A DNA stretch of 64,000 nucleotides. It comes from Euptelea pleiosperma. Lineage: Eukaryota; Streptophyta; Magnoliopsida; Ranunculales; Eupteleaceae. Shown here piece after piece: positions 21,901 to 32,834 of this stretch. The position numbers were made by a program, and so were the translations under genes. The number at the start of each line of letters is the position of its first letter. The stretch's first letter is position 1. Where the stretch lies: contig CM068553.1 of the NCBI GenBank assembly GCA_035048495.1, forward strand, positions 12,102,020-12,166,019, in the 5' to 3' direction. The notes below the pieces were generated by a model, which did not search any database, was not told where the DNA came from, and was given only the letters and a program-made list of their open reading frames with translations.

Positions 21901-24325
21901 ACTTTAACACTTTAATGAGTAACTAATACAGAATCCTTGTCTCCTTCAACAACAATTGTAAGATGATAACAAACTAAGTACAACATGTGCAAATCAGTTC
22001 AGCTTGACTTAACAATCACAACAGTCATGTATTGTGTAAGGTGAAAAGTAACTAGAAAGTTCACATAGACAAAGCAGAAACCAACCATGCTTATCATCAT
22101 TCAACAACATTCATCAATTGTGAGAATTTAAACAACCATTAATAACCCCCTGGAATGTCAGAATTTTCTACTGGAAGTATTGATTATTATGAACTAAGAC
22201 ACCTTTTGAGTGTTGATCTTTTCTAAATATAGTATTGATTTTAATAGAAGTGCCTCTCCATCATTTCTCCAATTAGCGGATGCATAAAAGGCCTGAACTG
22301 GTTACTTGGCCTCCTTTGTTCCTCTCATGATTGAAATTTTCCGCAAAATAGTGAGCATCGCCGTAAATAACTAACTAATATGTGTCCTTTTGCAATTTCT
22401 CCAGCATGAAAATAAGATTTGGGCTTTTAGTTGGTATAAGGCTTATGATGATGAAGATGAGTATCAAACTCATCGGAAGGAATCTGTCCTTGTATGGGAG
22501 CTTCTGATCGTAATCGTGAAACCAATTAGTCCACAGCATCTTTAGCCATTAACTCATTGAGGAAAGCTGAAGTGACTTATGCAATACCCAATTGAGGACA
22601 AGTAGTTGTCTCCTCATGACAGACGCAGCATTACTCTAAGGATATAAGATTGCGGCTAGCCACTTATGTAAAGTTTAAAAAAAAATGTACCAAATAGCAC
22701 AAGTTGAAGTTAATTTAACAGAAAGTTTTAACTTATAAACTAAACTTATTTGAACTATATGGGCCAACAATACGTTTGTGTTTTCGTCTCATGACTTTTA
22801 TCAACTTGATCATGGTAACATGTGTTTTTTGTTCAACAATCGCATTAACATGAATGGTGGTGACTGATAACAAGCAATCATCAAAGTTATGGATGAGCAC
22901 ATTAAAACTCAATAGCATATCACAATATGAAGCACGGAAAATTGAGAATGAATCCTTGATTAAGGATCAATAATTATATATTTGTCTATTGATAGATTGT
23001 GCTACTTTGAAATCCGATGGAGTTTTTCGTAGCAGTCCAAGGATTTGGTTCACTTTTGTACATGCTTCATCTGCTTTGCTCTTCCTTTTGAGACACATTT
23101 GGCATGGTGCTAGAACCTTGTTTAGTAGAGTTTCTTCTCTCCATCCATAGAGAGAGATAGATCAAGTCTCTCCTTTTCGCTTAATTCAATTTTACAACCA
23201 TGAAAATCATAACACAACATCCCAATCTAAATTTCCTTTGCATTATTATAACCTTCGGATTCCTTAACTGTACATGATTTCTAACTATTCTTAATTTCGA
23301 TCTCCTATTCATAACTTCTTTTTAGAAAAGCCCAAGACGTGTCCAAGTTGCCTAGACTCAGATAGTAGTCAAATCACGAGTGAATTCTTTTTTTCCTTTT
23401 GAAATCCTAACACCAGTAACCTTTCGGTGAATACATGCATAGCCATACAGGGTTTTAGCATCTATGCTAGTCTACAGAAAATGCAAGCAACCAAATATAT
23501 TTGCTTCTGACATTAGTGTTTCCGAGATACTAATATTTCAAGATTAGTAAAATGTATTTTCCCCATTGATGGACTCTAGATCTTTGCATGCTTATCTCTT
23601 TCACTTATATTTCATGTCAAACACACTAAATATGAGCTCAGCTCATTTTCATAAATTAGAGTAGTTAGGATTTTTCCAAATTACACTTTGCATAAAAGGG
23701 TCCTGCAAACTTGTAATGCAGAAACACCCATGCCCTCTAACTTCATCACATACAAACCATATAAATTTGACACCGAGCTGAGATGGGAGAACAGAAAGAA
23801 GCTTCCACCTCACTCACCAAAACAGGCAGCTCTTACCAATCCACATTACTTACAAATTCTACAAAACTCCAGACCGAAATCAGCAATCAAAACCAAACGA
23901 ACTTTAGTAGAACTGTCCAAACAAACTGAATCCACAAACCAAAATGCCATGTTCAGATCAAATATAAACTGAATTTCTCCACAAGAAAAAAACCCATCAA
24001 ACAGAAATTATTCCTCAATCTCTCGAATTCAATTGCATGGAACACCTAATCGAACTCACAAACGGAACAAAAAAACATAAATAAACAAATAAATTCAATC
24101 ACCAAAAGAGGAAAAGAGGAAGAAAACGCACCTGGGTATGCGAGATTCAGAAGGGGAAAATCCAGGGGCATGTTTCTCTACACCTTCAACAGCGCTGCAG
24201 TGGAATACCCTTTTACTAATTCTCTCAAACCGGCAAAACCCAGATCGAGAAAGGCCTAAAGGAGGCAGAGTTCTCCGTCTAAGAGTGGGAACTGAAGGAG
24301 AAATGAACCCAGATGAATTGGCCAT
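9965..24325 (-). CDS. KASIII: 3-oxoacyl-[acyl-carrier-protein] synthase III, chloroplastic
   Basis: The enzyme condenses acetyl-CoA with malonyl-ACP to start plastid fatty-acid synthesis. Coding exons, in transcript order: 24132-24325, 21184-21332, 17029-17165, 15787-15892, 15575-15693, 11010-11074, 10651-10873, 9965-10186. All introns are GT-AG and the phases join to 404 residues, the length of the Arabidopsis enzyme. Residues 1 to about 60 are a Ser/Arg-rich transit peptide ([18 protein letters not shown]). The mature part begins [18 protein letters not shown]. Catalytic residues are Cys180 (DITAACSGF), His330 (WLLLHQ) and Asn360 (YGNTSAAS). The nucleophile region and [10 protein letters not shown] are intact. 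The last exon ends in [16 protein letters not shown]. Introns of 4.5, 4.0 and 2.8 kb are inflated by transposons, but no exon is damaged. GAA and CT microsatellites lie in the likely 5' leader. It is probably functional. Confidence 0.95.
11345..11745. repeat. Tandem duplication in KASIII intron 5
   Basis: Two adjacent copies of about 200 bases (11345-11553 and 11558-11745) share GACATCAAGTTCGAGCAACT and CCCTATTGAGAAAAG in the same order, with substitutions and small gaps. Neither is coding. It is a local duplication, not a recognised transposon. Confidence 0.75.
11985..12565. repeat. Repeat with inverted GGTTTAAAAACC-type ends, KASIII intron 5
   Basis: The region opens with GGTTTAAAAACCAGC and AACCGTTGAACC motifs and closes with GTTGAACCGG and GGTTTGAAAATG. 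It contains a TA/GA microsatellite (12222-12270). The partial inverted symmetry suggests a decayed transposon, but I cannot define the ends. Confidence 0.35.
13060..14010 (+). pseudogene. Decayed L1-type LINE in KASIII intron 5
   Basis: Two short peptides, separated by stops and frame changes, fit a LINE reverse transcriptase: [16 protein letters not shown] near 13110-13165 (compare RQILDGVLIVNKYIDS in the LINE at 28.5 kb), and [15 protein letters not shown] near 13880-13925 (the usual LINE form is [18 protein letters not shown]). The relic is antisense to KASIII and cannot code. Confidence 0.55.
17293..19778 (+). mobile_element. Solo LTR of a Ty3/gypsy-like retrotransposon in KASIII intron 2
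   Basis: The segment begins TGTAATACCCTGAAC and ends GGAGCGTGACA, fitting the TG...CA rule and the TGTAACACCC...GTGACA ends common in plant chromovirus LTRs. The flanks are AAACT (17288-17292) and AAACC (19779-19783), a 5-bp target duplication with one mismatch. No gag, pol, primer-binding site or second LTR is present, so it appears to be a recombination-derived solo LTR of 2486 bp. It includes a minisatellite of about 20-bp units at 18121-18290. A diverged relative lies inverted at 53060-55500. It is antisense to KASIII. Confidence 0.75.
18121..18290. repeat. Minisatellite within the solo LTR, about 20-bp unit
   Basis: About eight imperfect units of the form CCCTTGGTGGGAATTCGTTA run head to tail. 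The spacing is irregular and there are no unique spacers, so it is an expansion inside the LTR and not a CRISPR-like array. Confidence 0.8.
19993..21122. mobile_element. 1.1-kb foldback element rich in GGAAATATTTCG, KASIII intron 2
   Basis: The left end TGCAAGGAAATAAATTTCG has its exact complement CGAAATTTATTTCCTTGCA at the right end. Arrays of GGAAATATTTCG-type palindromic motifs lie inside both ends (20020-20150 and 20885-21110), with an unrelated AT-rich centre. The right end is about 60 bases from the end of KASIII exon 2. No transposase is visible, so it is non-autonomous. The class is uncertain. Confidence 0.65.
21333..24131. other. KASIII intron 1, no identifiable element
   Basis: This is a 2.8-kb AT-rich intron bounded by GTGCG at the 5' splice site and CTACAG at the 3' splice site on the minus strand. 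I see no coding relic, inverted repeat or RNA gene in it. Confidence 0.5.
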
Positions 24326-24354
24326 TTGAAGTACACAAAGATAGAGAGAGCAAG

Positions 24355-24588
24355 AAGAAGAAGAAGAAGAAGAAGAAGAAGAAGAAATTGCTCGAGATCT
24401 CTAGCTTACAGAGGAAAGAACGAGAATGTAAAAGGAGTAGAGGAAAGAACCCATGAAAGAGAGAGTGATGAAAAAAACAAGAGGAGAGGAGGAGAGACAG
24501 AAAGACACAGTTGAGGCTTTTTTGAATCTTCGGAGGGTCCGAAGGAGATGGACGATGATGCCAAACCAAAGAGAGGAAACTCCAATGC

Positions 24589-24626
<38 letters not shown>
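24355..24626. repeat. GAA and CT microsatellites upstream of KASIII
   Basis: A run of about ten GAA units (24355-24386) lies 30 bases beyond the KASIII start codon, and a CT run (24594-24626) lies about 270 bases beyond it. On the minus strand they read CTT and GA. Both fall in the likely 5' untranslated region or core promoter and would be length-variable. Confidence 0.75.
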
Positions 24627-25025
24627 AAAATGTTTTTAATTGGAGATTTGTCATGCAATCTTCCCCCCCCCCCTAAACCCCCCAACCTCCACGTATACAA
24701 ATTGTTCTTTCTAATCTTTCCCCAACTTTTGCCTAAATATTTCTTGTTCAAGAAATAATGTTGGTTGGTTTCTTTGATTTGTTGGTTTCTTGGTTTAATT
24801 TGATCACAGTAAGTAAAGTGGGGGCTTTGAAAGAGGCTGCTTAACAACAGAGTATATTTCTATGCTTTTCCAACTGTTTGGAGAACCAATATTTAATGGG
24901 TAGGTTAGACAGATAGAGATTGACTATGGTTTATGTACTCTTCAAGAAGCAAGCTTGGGAAGTCTTAAATGGGGTCTCATCGTCTCATGGGGGTAGATGA
25001 GAGGATCACCAGTAAACATGGATTT

Positions 25026-25230
25026 AAACCCCCAGCGGTGTTGGTTCAGTGGTAGAACCACAATAGGGGTTTGCTCTTTCTGATCGTGTGTTCGAGACTC
25101 GCGGGCCTCCTGACTTACCCATTTGTGCGTAGGGAAACCTCCGTGTGGTCGGTGTGCACGACCGGAGGGATTAGTCCCACTGAAAGGTATGGGGATACCC
25201 TTCGACGGCAAAAAAAAAATAAAAATAAAA
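25026..25230 (+). mobile_element. tRNA-derived SINE with 15-bp target duplication
   Basis: The element starts with a tRNA-like A box (TGGTTCAGTGGTAGAAC) followed by a B box (GTGTTCGAGACTCGC) about 40 bases on. A tRNA-unrelated body follows, then an A-rich tail broken by T. Flanking copies AGTAAACATGGATTT (25011-25025) and AGTAAATATGGATTT (25231-25245) match 14 of 15. SINEs are transcribed by RNA polymerase III and moved by LINE machinery. The head resembles a glycine-type tRNA A box, but no cloverleaf survives. Confidence 0.85.
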
Positions 25231-25364
25231 AGTAAATATGGATTTGTGTTTTTATTGTGATTTGAGTGTTGGGTTTTGTTTGATTTAGCTTGAAAAGCCC
25301 TTTTTAAATTGACTTGTGTAAGTAGTTATTTTGTAATTAGATTCTTTGCCGAATGTCACTGTTA

Positions 25365-25475
25365 TTTAACGGCGTTTTAGTACTCAAAATGGTTAATAAC
25401 GGTAACGGTACAGAGGCATTACCATTGTTATTATATAACAACCGTTATAACAGTTTTTTTAGAACCATGATTAGA
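25365..25475. repeat. Fragment of the TAACGG-rich MITE family
   Basis: AACGGTAACGGTAC and AACCGTTATAACAG lie close together, followed by TTTTTTAGAACCATG, which resembles the family's right end. The left end is not recognisable. Confidence 0.45.
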
Positions 25476-26093
25476 CATTCTCTTTTTTGGTAGGTAAGCG
25501 ACGGAGGCTGTCTATTTGAGCTAACACATTTGAAATGTTGGGCAATGAAGGGTTTTCAATCCAAAATACATCTAGTGGCAAATGCCGCTATCCATCGGAT
25601 TCATTACAGGGGGATTGCCCGTAACTATTCCACGAAACCCATTTTTGAGCAATTAATAACTTTGCAATTTTTTTCATCTCTCCAAAATGATGTTACAGAT
25701 TTGATGGTATCATTCGATCACTGGGATTGCCCACTATCACTGTGATGTGACAGGAGGATGGCCCACTAGTTGAAAATTATTGGACATTGAGACCCAAAAA
25801 TAGGGCATGGTACCAATCCGGTGAGGGTAGATTGATAAGAGCATCTAGTTGAATATAACATAGATTAATAGGATCTAGAAAACCCAATCACTTTATCAAA
25901 ACCAAAAAGCAAATTTTGGATACCCCGTCCATTTCTCTTGTTATCCCCTCACTTAAACATAAAATAAAATGACATCTATATCCCTTGTGTTTTCTCTTAT
26001 CTTCCTCCACCTAAAAATATAAAATACCAACTTTGCTCATTTTGTTTTTCTAATAACATCTCTTCTCCTCAATTGTTACTATGATTTCTCCTC
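25476..26093. other. Intergenic, nothing recognised
   Basis: No inverted repeat, retroelement peptide or convincing coding frame is visible between the repeat fragment and the retroposon downstream. Confidence 0.5.
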
Positions 26094-26108
26094 AACTGTT
26101 ACCATCAA

Positions 26109-26303
26109 ATTTTTTTTTTTTTGAAAAGTCAAAATATATTAAAGGAGATCGAGAAGATCTCAGAAGAAACAAAGAGAACAGTCCCAACAGGGGAACCAGA
26201 ACTGGCAAACCTCTACCTCAACAAAAGGGAATCAAACCTGAAAACCCAATCACTGAAAAAAGTGCATCTCAACTCAGAGGAAATGTTGCCCCAATTACAG
26301 AGG
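26109..26303 (-). mobile_element. Short retroposon (5'-truncated LINE or SINE) with 15-bp duplication
   Basis: AACTGTTACCATCAA occurs exactly on both sides (26094-26108 and 26304-26318). Next to the left copy is a run of T, which is the poly-A tail of a minus-strand insert. The sequence before the tail (TTTAATATATTTTGACTTTT on the minus strand) resembles plant LINE 3' ends. At 195 bp without an open frame it is either a severely 5'-truncated LINE or a SINE. Confidence 0.8.
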
Positions 26304-27204
26304 AACTGTTACCATCAATATTAGGAACTACTAATAAAGCCAAGGAGGATCCCAAGCAATGTCTGAAAAACTTTGACTGTGCTTAAGACTTTGCTAGGAA
26401 TATTGTTGAGATTGATCTGTACATCCAGCCTTGCCATGGACATGTTAACTTAAGCCGTGTTTGATTACCAAGTGGAAAAATTGCATTTTCCTTAGGAAAA
26501 CACAACTATCCATTGTTAGATAGCCAGTATAAATCTGTATAATTTTTCCTAACAAGCCTTTTAAATTTGGATAATTTTCCTACTAAGCCCAGAATTCATT
26601 TCCCATCCGGATAGGTGAGAATTCATTTCCACCTCAAAATACACCTTTATTTTCTCACCCAATTAAAATATGTGTTCTCAGTTGCAATCAATCAACCATT
26701 TAAGGCATATCCCAGATGTATTTTCTCAGGAAAATTTTCCGTGCAATAAAACACAGCCTTAGATAAATTAAGAAGTAAGTTAAGGATACTTTTATAAATA
26801 ATTCATGGTCATGGTCTTTGAATTGATTGTTCAGACTTAGCAGTCCGAACAACGACGAGTATCTGCGAAACGAGAGGTTCCTCGCCTCTCCGACTTGTCA
26901 AAGCTTTTCTCTACCGGTGCCTATTGTGGAGAACAATTTTTTCTCTATTGAAGCTTCACTCCGCCATGTCGAAGTTATTCCCAAGAATCTCAACAATGAA
27001 ACCCATGTTTTGAGAAATTTCTTTTCTAAGTAAGGGGGGAATTTAGATATTTCAATGGGGTGGGGGTCAATTAGAGAATATCAAAAATCGGTGGGGGGAT
27101 AATAAGACAATTCGACGGGGTATACAAAATTTGCCAAACCAAAAACGACAATCATCCAATGAATAATAAACAACATACCTTTACTGGATGATATTGAAAC
27201 AACG

Positions 27205-27445
27205 GATGGACGGTAGATTTTCTGATCGAGCCAATTTCCTTTTTCTAGAGATATTAAATTCTATGATCTAAGTACCCCAAATATTGCTCAAAATCCATGG
27301 TTAAAAACAAACCATGAAAAAGACTCCAATCCAACGGATAGAAATTACTAATCAGGATGAATTTTCGTAAGTCGGTCTACCTAGGGATGGGCCAAACATT
27401 AGTCAATGATCTCTAAAATGATGCCACATGTAGCGTTACCAAGTT
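27205..27445. mobile_element. Degraded G-box MITE-family copy
   Basis: GTACCCCAAATATTGCTC, CCATGGTTAAAAAC and ACTAATCAGGATGAATTTT appear in the family order. The ends and the CACGTG have decayed (CCACATG remains near the right end). Confidence 0.55.
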
Positions 27446-27839
27446 TACAATAATATCCCTGAATGAAAATTCATCGTATTACAACTTTAGCATGTTTATT
27501 GCTTTCCTAAAGATTATCTTAGGTTTATTCTCAATCATTTGATTTTCTAGAACCGTGTATAGATTGCTTCAGTTGGAATTGTAATTTGAATTTAGTTGCT
27601 TTAATTATTATTTGATACATGAGATGGATTATAGAGAACTATTTATGAGTTATTTAATAATTTCATGAGTTATTTCGAGTATGAAATACTTATTTGACTT
27701 GTATGCCAACTTAGTGTGCCTCGGCCTAAAATATCAGATTTGATACATATTCTTCTGGGTCGGGTCATGGGTTCCAAATTAGGGTTGTGATAGGTGTTTT
27801 AGAAATATAAAAACAATGGTACAGAAAGTAATTAAAATT

Positions 27840-30800
27840 GTTATTAATGAACTATTTTGAAAATATGAATGAGAGAGTACAAGAAAAGAATAAAAGGAGT
27901 TTAAAAAATTGACTTTTTTAGAGATCAGTTGGAAACAAAAATTGAGGATAAAATGGTTAAAAGAAGGTGATGAAAATACTAAATTTTCTCACAACATGGC
28001 AAATGTTAGAAGGAATAACAATTGCATCCCATCTATTAGGATTGGAGAGGAGACATTTGTGCAAGATGATGAGATGAGGTCTCAGATTGTGGCATTCTAC
28101 TCGAACCTATTCGTAGAACCAAATTACTCTAGGCCAAAGCTTGATAGTCTCCCTTTTGATGCTCCCAGTGAAGAGTCTAAGGTAGGTCTAAAGAGTGTGT
28201 TCACTGATGAGGAGGTGAGGGCTGGGATGTCAGGGGACAAGGCTCCAAACCCAGATTCATTGTGGCATTTTTTTAAGACTGTTGGGATATAAGTAAATTA
28301 GATGTGATGAGAGTATTTGAAGATCTACATTCAATGAATTTGTAGGATTTTGGTTGCAATCAAACTTTCCTGGTACTGATTCTAAAAATTCAAGGTGCGA
28401 AGGATATTAAAGATTATAGGCCCATTAGTCTAGTAGGAAGTGTCTATAAGATTGTGGCCAAAGTATTAACTTCTAGGCTAAAAAGTTAATGGATGAGATT
28501 ATATCGAGGGAGCAAGGGACTTTTGTGAGTGGTAGGCAAATTCTAGATGGAGTGCTCATTGTTAATAAATACATTGACTCGAGACATCGTTTAGGGTCTT
28601 CTGGTATTCTATGTAAAATAGACATGGAGAATGCTTGTGACCATATAAATTGGGACTTTTTGGATTACATGTTGAGTAGATTGGTTTTTGGATTAAAGTG
28701 AAGGGAATGGGTGACAAAATGTGTCAAATCTCCTTTCTTCTCAATATTAATTAATGGATCACCTTCAGGGTATTTTAAGGGGTCTAGGGGTCTAAGACAA
28801 AGAGATCCATTATCCCCATTCCTATTTATCATGGTAGTAAAAGCGGTGGGCAGAATAATTTTGAGAGATGTTTCCTTAGGAGAAGTATCAAGTGGAAGTC
28901 CCAAATAAGATGAAGGCAAAGAGTCCTTAGAGCACACCAATATTCTTGCCAAAGGGGATTTGAAATCCAGTAATCGAAAGAGTCCGTAGGTACTACATTA
29001 TCTAGCCTACCAATTTATTTTCTATTTCTATTCTCAATTCCGACTAGTGTTGCAAAACGTCTAGAGAAATATATGCGAAATTTCCTTCATAATGATAAAG
29101 ATGATTCTGAGTAGATATCATTTAGCGAGGTGGGCACAAGTTTGTTTACCAAAGAAAGAAGGGGGCTAGGCTTTAGAAGAGTGGAAAGTATGAATAGGGC
29201 TCTACTGGGTAAATAGAACTTGAGGTTTGGGAGGGAGAGAAGTACTTTATAGCGGAGGGTTATTACTGGCAAGTATGGGGAGAAACCAGGAGGTGGTCTT
29301 CTAAGATACCTGGGGGTCTTATGGTTGCAGAGTGTGAAAGGGTATTTATAAAATTAAGGAGAAGGTGTTAGAAGGGGCTAGGTTGGTAGTTGGTACTGGG
29401 TGATGGGAATATGATTAGATTTTGGGAAGACAGATGGTGTGGTGAAGTTTATTTTAAGGAAGCATATCCTAAATTGTATCCTCTTTCACAACATAAAGGT
29501 CTGTTCATTTTAGCTTTTTAGAATGATTTTAATCTTGTAGGTTCATGGGATCTTGATTTCAAGAGAAACCTATTTGAATGGGAAAATGAACCAATTGGAC
29601 TTTTGATGGAATCCTTAAGATATTACACTATTTCTAGCTCCGAGAAGGATTATCTAGCTTGGGCTTTATCCAAATTGAGTTGTTTCTCGATTAGATTTTT
29701 GAATGAATCTCTATCCCATTATCCAAACACATCCTTTTATTTGCCCAAATATATGGAAAGCCACAGTTCCTTTGAAAATCCACTTTTTTATGTGGAATGC
29801 CTCTCTTAATAAATTACTCACTGTTGATAATTTAATTGCTAGGAATCGGACCCTGGTAAATTATTGTGTTATTGAAAGGAACCCAGTTCCTATCTTCAAC
29901 TCTTGGAGGGAGTCACGCTCTATTTCGACTCTTAGAGGGAGTCACACTCTAACACTTGCGTGCTTTAATGGTTTCTCTTATTCATTCATTGATCTTCCCA
30001 AAGGTTTTACATCTTATTTATAACCTTCTTAAGATATCCTTAAAATAACAACCAAATCCTCAAGATCCTACAACTTCCAAAATAAGAGAATCTAAATAAG
30101 AAAACCTAACAAACATAGATTCTTACTAAACATGTGATCTTACCAAACTTGGATTTAATTAAAATAAGTAATTACCCTAAATAATAAATTACCCTAATGG
30201 TCCTACGATCCCTGTTAATTAGCCACGTGTCCGCCAATGTGAGATCGTAACAATGCCGCCACCTTGAAAGTGACCTTGTCCTCAAGGTCGACGCCACCAG
30301 GGTCCCAAATCGCGTTTGATGACATCACATCCACCATAGCCCATGGTACCAATGCTAATGCAAATCTCGAAGTGTTACAAATAACACGGATCACGAGGTC
30401 GGCTAAAATGATGTTGAGCGCTAACCTAGATGGATGTCACCTTGCAGTTGATTTCATTTTCTTCAATAAAGTCCTCGTCGAAGTTCTTGATGCCTTTACT
30501 GGTTTGGTCTTTAGCTTAGGTTTCATTTTCGGTTTGATCGTGGATTTTGACCTCACTACAGCACTAGGTTTGATTGGAGCAGATCTCGGCTTCGCACTCA
30601 GTTTCGGGTCCGTGCACATATGCAAAAATTGTTGAGTAACGATAACCTGAGAAGGTGGTCGACCCTCTACTGGCTTTAATGGCAATGCAGTTTTATCTTC
30701 GCATTTCTCATCTCCACACTGTATCTCACCGCTGATCACTGGCGACACAAGAGAAATCGGAGACGGTGGTCGAACCTCTTCCCGATGTTGTAATCCCGGC

Positions 30801-31790
30801 ATTTGCAATATTTCAAGGGCTGTCACCATTCACAATATTTCGGCAAGCATTTGGTCATGAGAATCGTAAATTTCATTGAGATTTTGAATCTCAGTCTCTA
30901 TCTTTTGAAATATGGTGTCATACCCGTCGTTCGACATGGTCCGAGGAGTGTTTGCTCTGATACCAAATGATAGGAACCCAGTTCCTATATTCAACTCTTT
31001 GAGGGAGTCACGCTCTATTTCGACTCTTAGAGGGAGTCACGCCCTAACACTTGCGTGGTTTAATGGTTTTTCTTATTCATTCATTGATCTTCCCAAATGT
31101 TTTACATCTTATTTATAACCTTCTTAAGATATTCTCAAAATAACAACCAAATCCTCGAGATCTTACAACTTCCAAAATAAGAAAACCTAACAAATATAGA
31201 TTCTTACTAAACATGTGATCTTACCAAACTTAGATCTAATTAAAATAAGTAATTACCCTAAATAATAAATTACCCTAATGGTCCTACGATCCAAGTTAAT
31301 TAGCCACGTGTACGCCAATGTGAGATCGTAACAGTTATGTGCAAGGCAACGGTGAGGATAACTCTCATCTTTTATTGCGTTGTGACTATGCCAAACGAAT
31401 TTCGTCATGCTTGTTAAATTTATATTTTTTGTCTAGGCTTTTGTCGAAGAACATTTCCACTTTGATGAGAGGGTGCACCATATTAACTCTATCAGCGACA
31501 GAAAAAATCCTATGGAGGATGGTGCCTTATGCAGTCATGTAGGGGCTATGGCTGAAGAGAAATAAGAGAGTATTTAGAGACAATGAACACTCTTGGTAGG
31601 AGACTCTCATCAACAGTAAGGGTTTCTTATATAGTTGGGGTAATAGATTTCCTAAGTGAAGAGGGATTTATTTTGGGGATATGGTATTTCGGATAGATGA
31701 TCATATGCGAAGAGAGTAGAGGAGTGTGGGGTATTTGTATTATTTTCTTAGGTTTCTATCGTTGCTTTATGTACCATTTGATATCACCTC
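27840..31790 (+). pseudogene. Decayed L1-type LINE, interrupted by an LTR element
   Basis: Reading along the plus strand, the pieces are: an upstream linker (WKQKLRIKWLKEGDENTKF, 27.9-28.0 kb), reverse-transcriptase palm peptides (GRQILDGVLIVNKYIDSRHR; LCKIDMENACDHINWDFLDY; SGYFKGSRGLRQRDPLSPFL, 28.5-28.9 kb), LINE tail peptides around 29.05-29.2 kb and a zf-RVT region split between 29820-29872 and 31334-31420. Stops and frameshifts are scattered, and the catalytic (F/Y)xDD block is missing after the GLRQRDPLSPFL motif, so it is dead. Removing the insert at 29873-31333 restores the order NYCV-MCKGNGEDNSHLLLRC. Plant L1 LINEs move by target-primed reverse transcription. Confidence 0.8.
29873..31333 (-). 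mobile_element. Small non-autonomous LTR retrotransposon inside the LINE
   Basis: Two near-identical LTRs (30968-31333 and 29873-30252, about 370 bp, TG...CA ends) flank about 715 bases. The duplication GTTAT lies on both sides (29868-29872, 31334-31338). On the minus strand TGGTATCAGAGC (30954-30965), two bases inside the upstream LTR, matches the usual initiator-Met tRNA primer site. The interior has a short frame starting MSNDGYDTIFQKIETEIQ, one stop, then a 130-residue Lys/Pro-rich frame (30437-30829), then remnant peptide ending LEDKVTFKVAA, like the tail seen in some plant gypsy elements. No protease, reverse transcriptase or integrase is present. It is TRIM-like but with longer LTRs than classical TRIMs. 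Confidence 0.85.
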
Positions 31791-32039
31791 GATCTCCATA
31801 ATGCATTTATTAGACTTATCAAAAACAATTGCGATACAATTTGTGAGAGGAAAATCATCTGAAAAGGATTGACACCCACTAACCACATAAATTGTCTCAC
31901 CACACCATACGAATTATGACTTGGAAATGACACCGTCGGAAAACATAGACTTTAATTCTGCAATATATTTATTACATATAATGTCAAATTATTTAAAGAA
32001 AATTAGGAGCACGCCACCTTACACGTGGCAGCACCTTAC

Positions 32040-32310
32040 ATATATACGGCAAAGTTTTAAAGCTCACTGACTATATAGATGTTTGGCCCGTCCCTAGGTA
32101 GTGCTATATACAGAATTCATCCTGATTTCTAATTTCTATCCATTGGATTAGAGTCTTTTTCATATTTATTTTTAACCATAGATTTTGAGCATTATTTAGC
32201 CAATGACAAAACGACACCACCATACACCATGGTAACATCCATGGACCTTGGACCATGTGACCATTACTTTTTTTAATAATGGGGTATATAGAGTACATTT
32301 AATTAACTTT
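32040..32310. mobile_element. Degraded G-box MITE-family copy
   Basis: ATAGATGTTTGGCCCGTCCC and the ATTGGATTAGAGTCTTTTTC block are family features. The right half is poorly preserved and ends in an AT-rich tract. Confidence 0.5.
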
Positions 32311-32344
32311 TTTTTTTGCAAACATCCACATTGATGATGACCAT

Positions 32345-32610
32345 ATTATGACCGTATGGATGTTTGACCTATATATCAAAATTCATCCAGATTAGTAATT
32401 TCTATCCGTTGGATTAGAGTATTTTTTTATGGTTTATTTTGAAGCGTGGATTTTGAGCATTATTTGGCGTACTAAGATCCAAAGGTTAGAAATCACTAAT
32501 CATGCTGATTTTTGTTATGTACGTCTACCTAGGGATGGTCCAAACATCCATACGGTCAGTGGACTATAATGGAGTGCCACATGGCGCACACTGTTGCATG
32601 TCATCAACGT
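32345..32610. mobile_element. G-box MITE-family copy, CACATGG variant
   Basis: ACCGTATGGATGTTTGACC at the left mirrors CCAAACATCCATACGGTCAG at the right. The terminal box reads CCACATGG instead of CCACGTGG. A run of about 15 G residues (32624-32640) follows and may be a sequencing or assembly weak point. Confidence 0.6.
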
Positions 32611-32834
32611 TGATGGTGGACTTGGGGGGGGGGGGGGGGAGGGGTCACGACAGAAGGGCAGATGAGCAGTTGACACACGCTGACATCAACTGTTAAAGAT
32701 CGTGTAAAGACTAAAATACTCCTAAAAAGTTAAAGATTTAAAAAATTTAGAAAAACATAACATGGGCAGTTTCGGTAAAGTAGGGGTAATTTCGAGATTT
32801 CATACGTCTATAACGCCAGAAGGGCCTTCTCTCT

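Noticed and set aside
24326..24590. Open frames on both strands with Arg-rich or Phe-rich runs
   Set aside because: They are translations of the GAA and CT microsatellites in the KASIII upstream region.
25036..25110. A tRNA gene suggested by A- and B-box motifs
   Set aside because: No acceptor stem or cloverleaf forms. The A-rich tail and 15-bp flanking duplication show a SINE.
24942..25211. 89-residue open frame (-)
   Set aside because: It is the antisense translation of the SINE.
32622..32641. Poly-G run as a functional element
   Set aside because: A homopolymer next to a MITE end is more likely a replication or sequencing slip. No other signal supports function.
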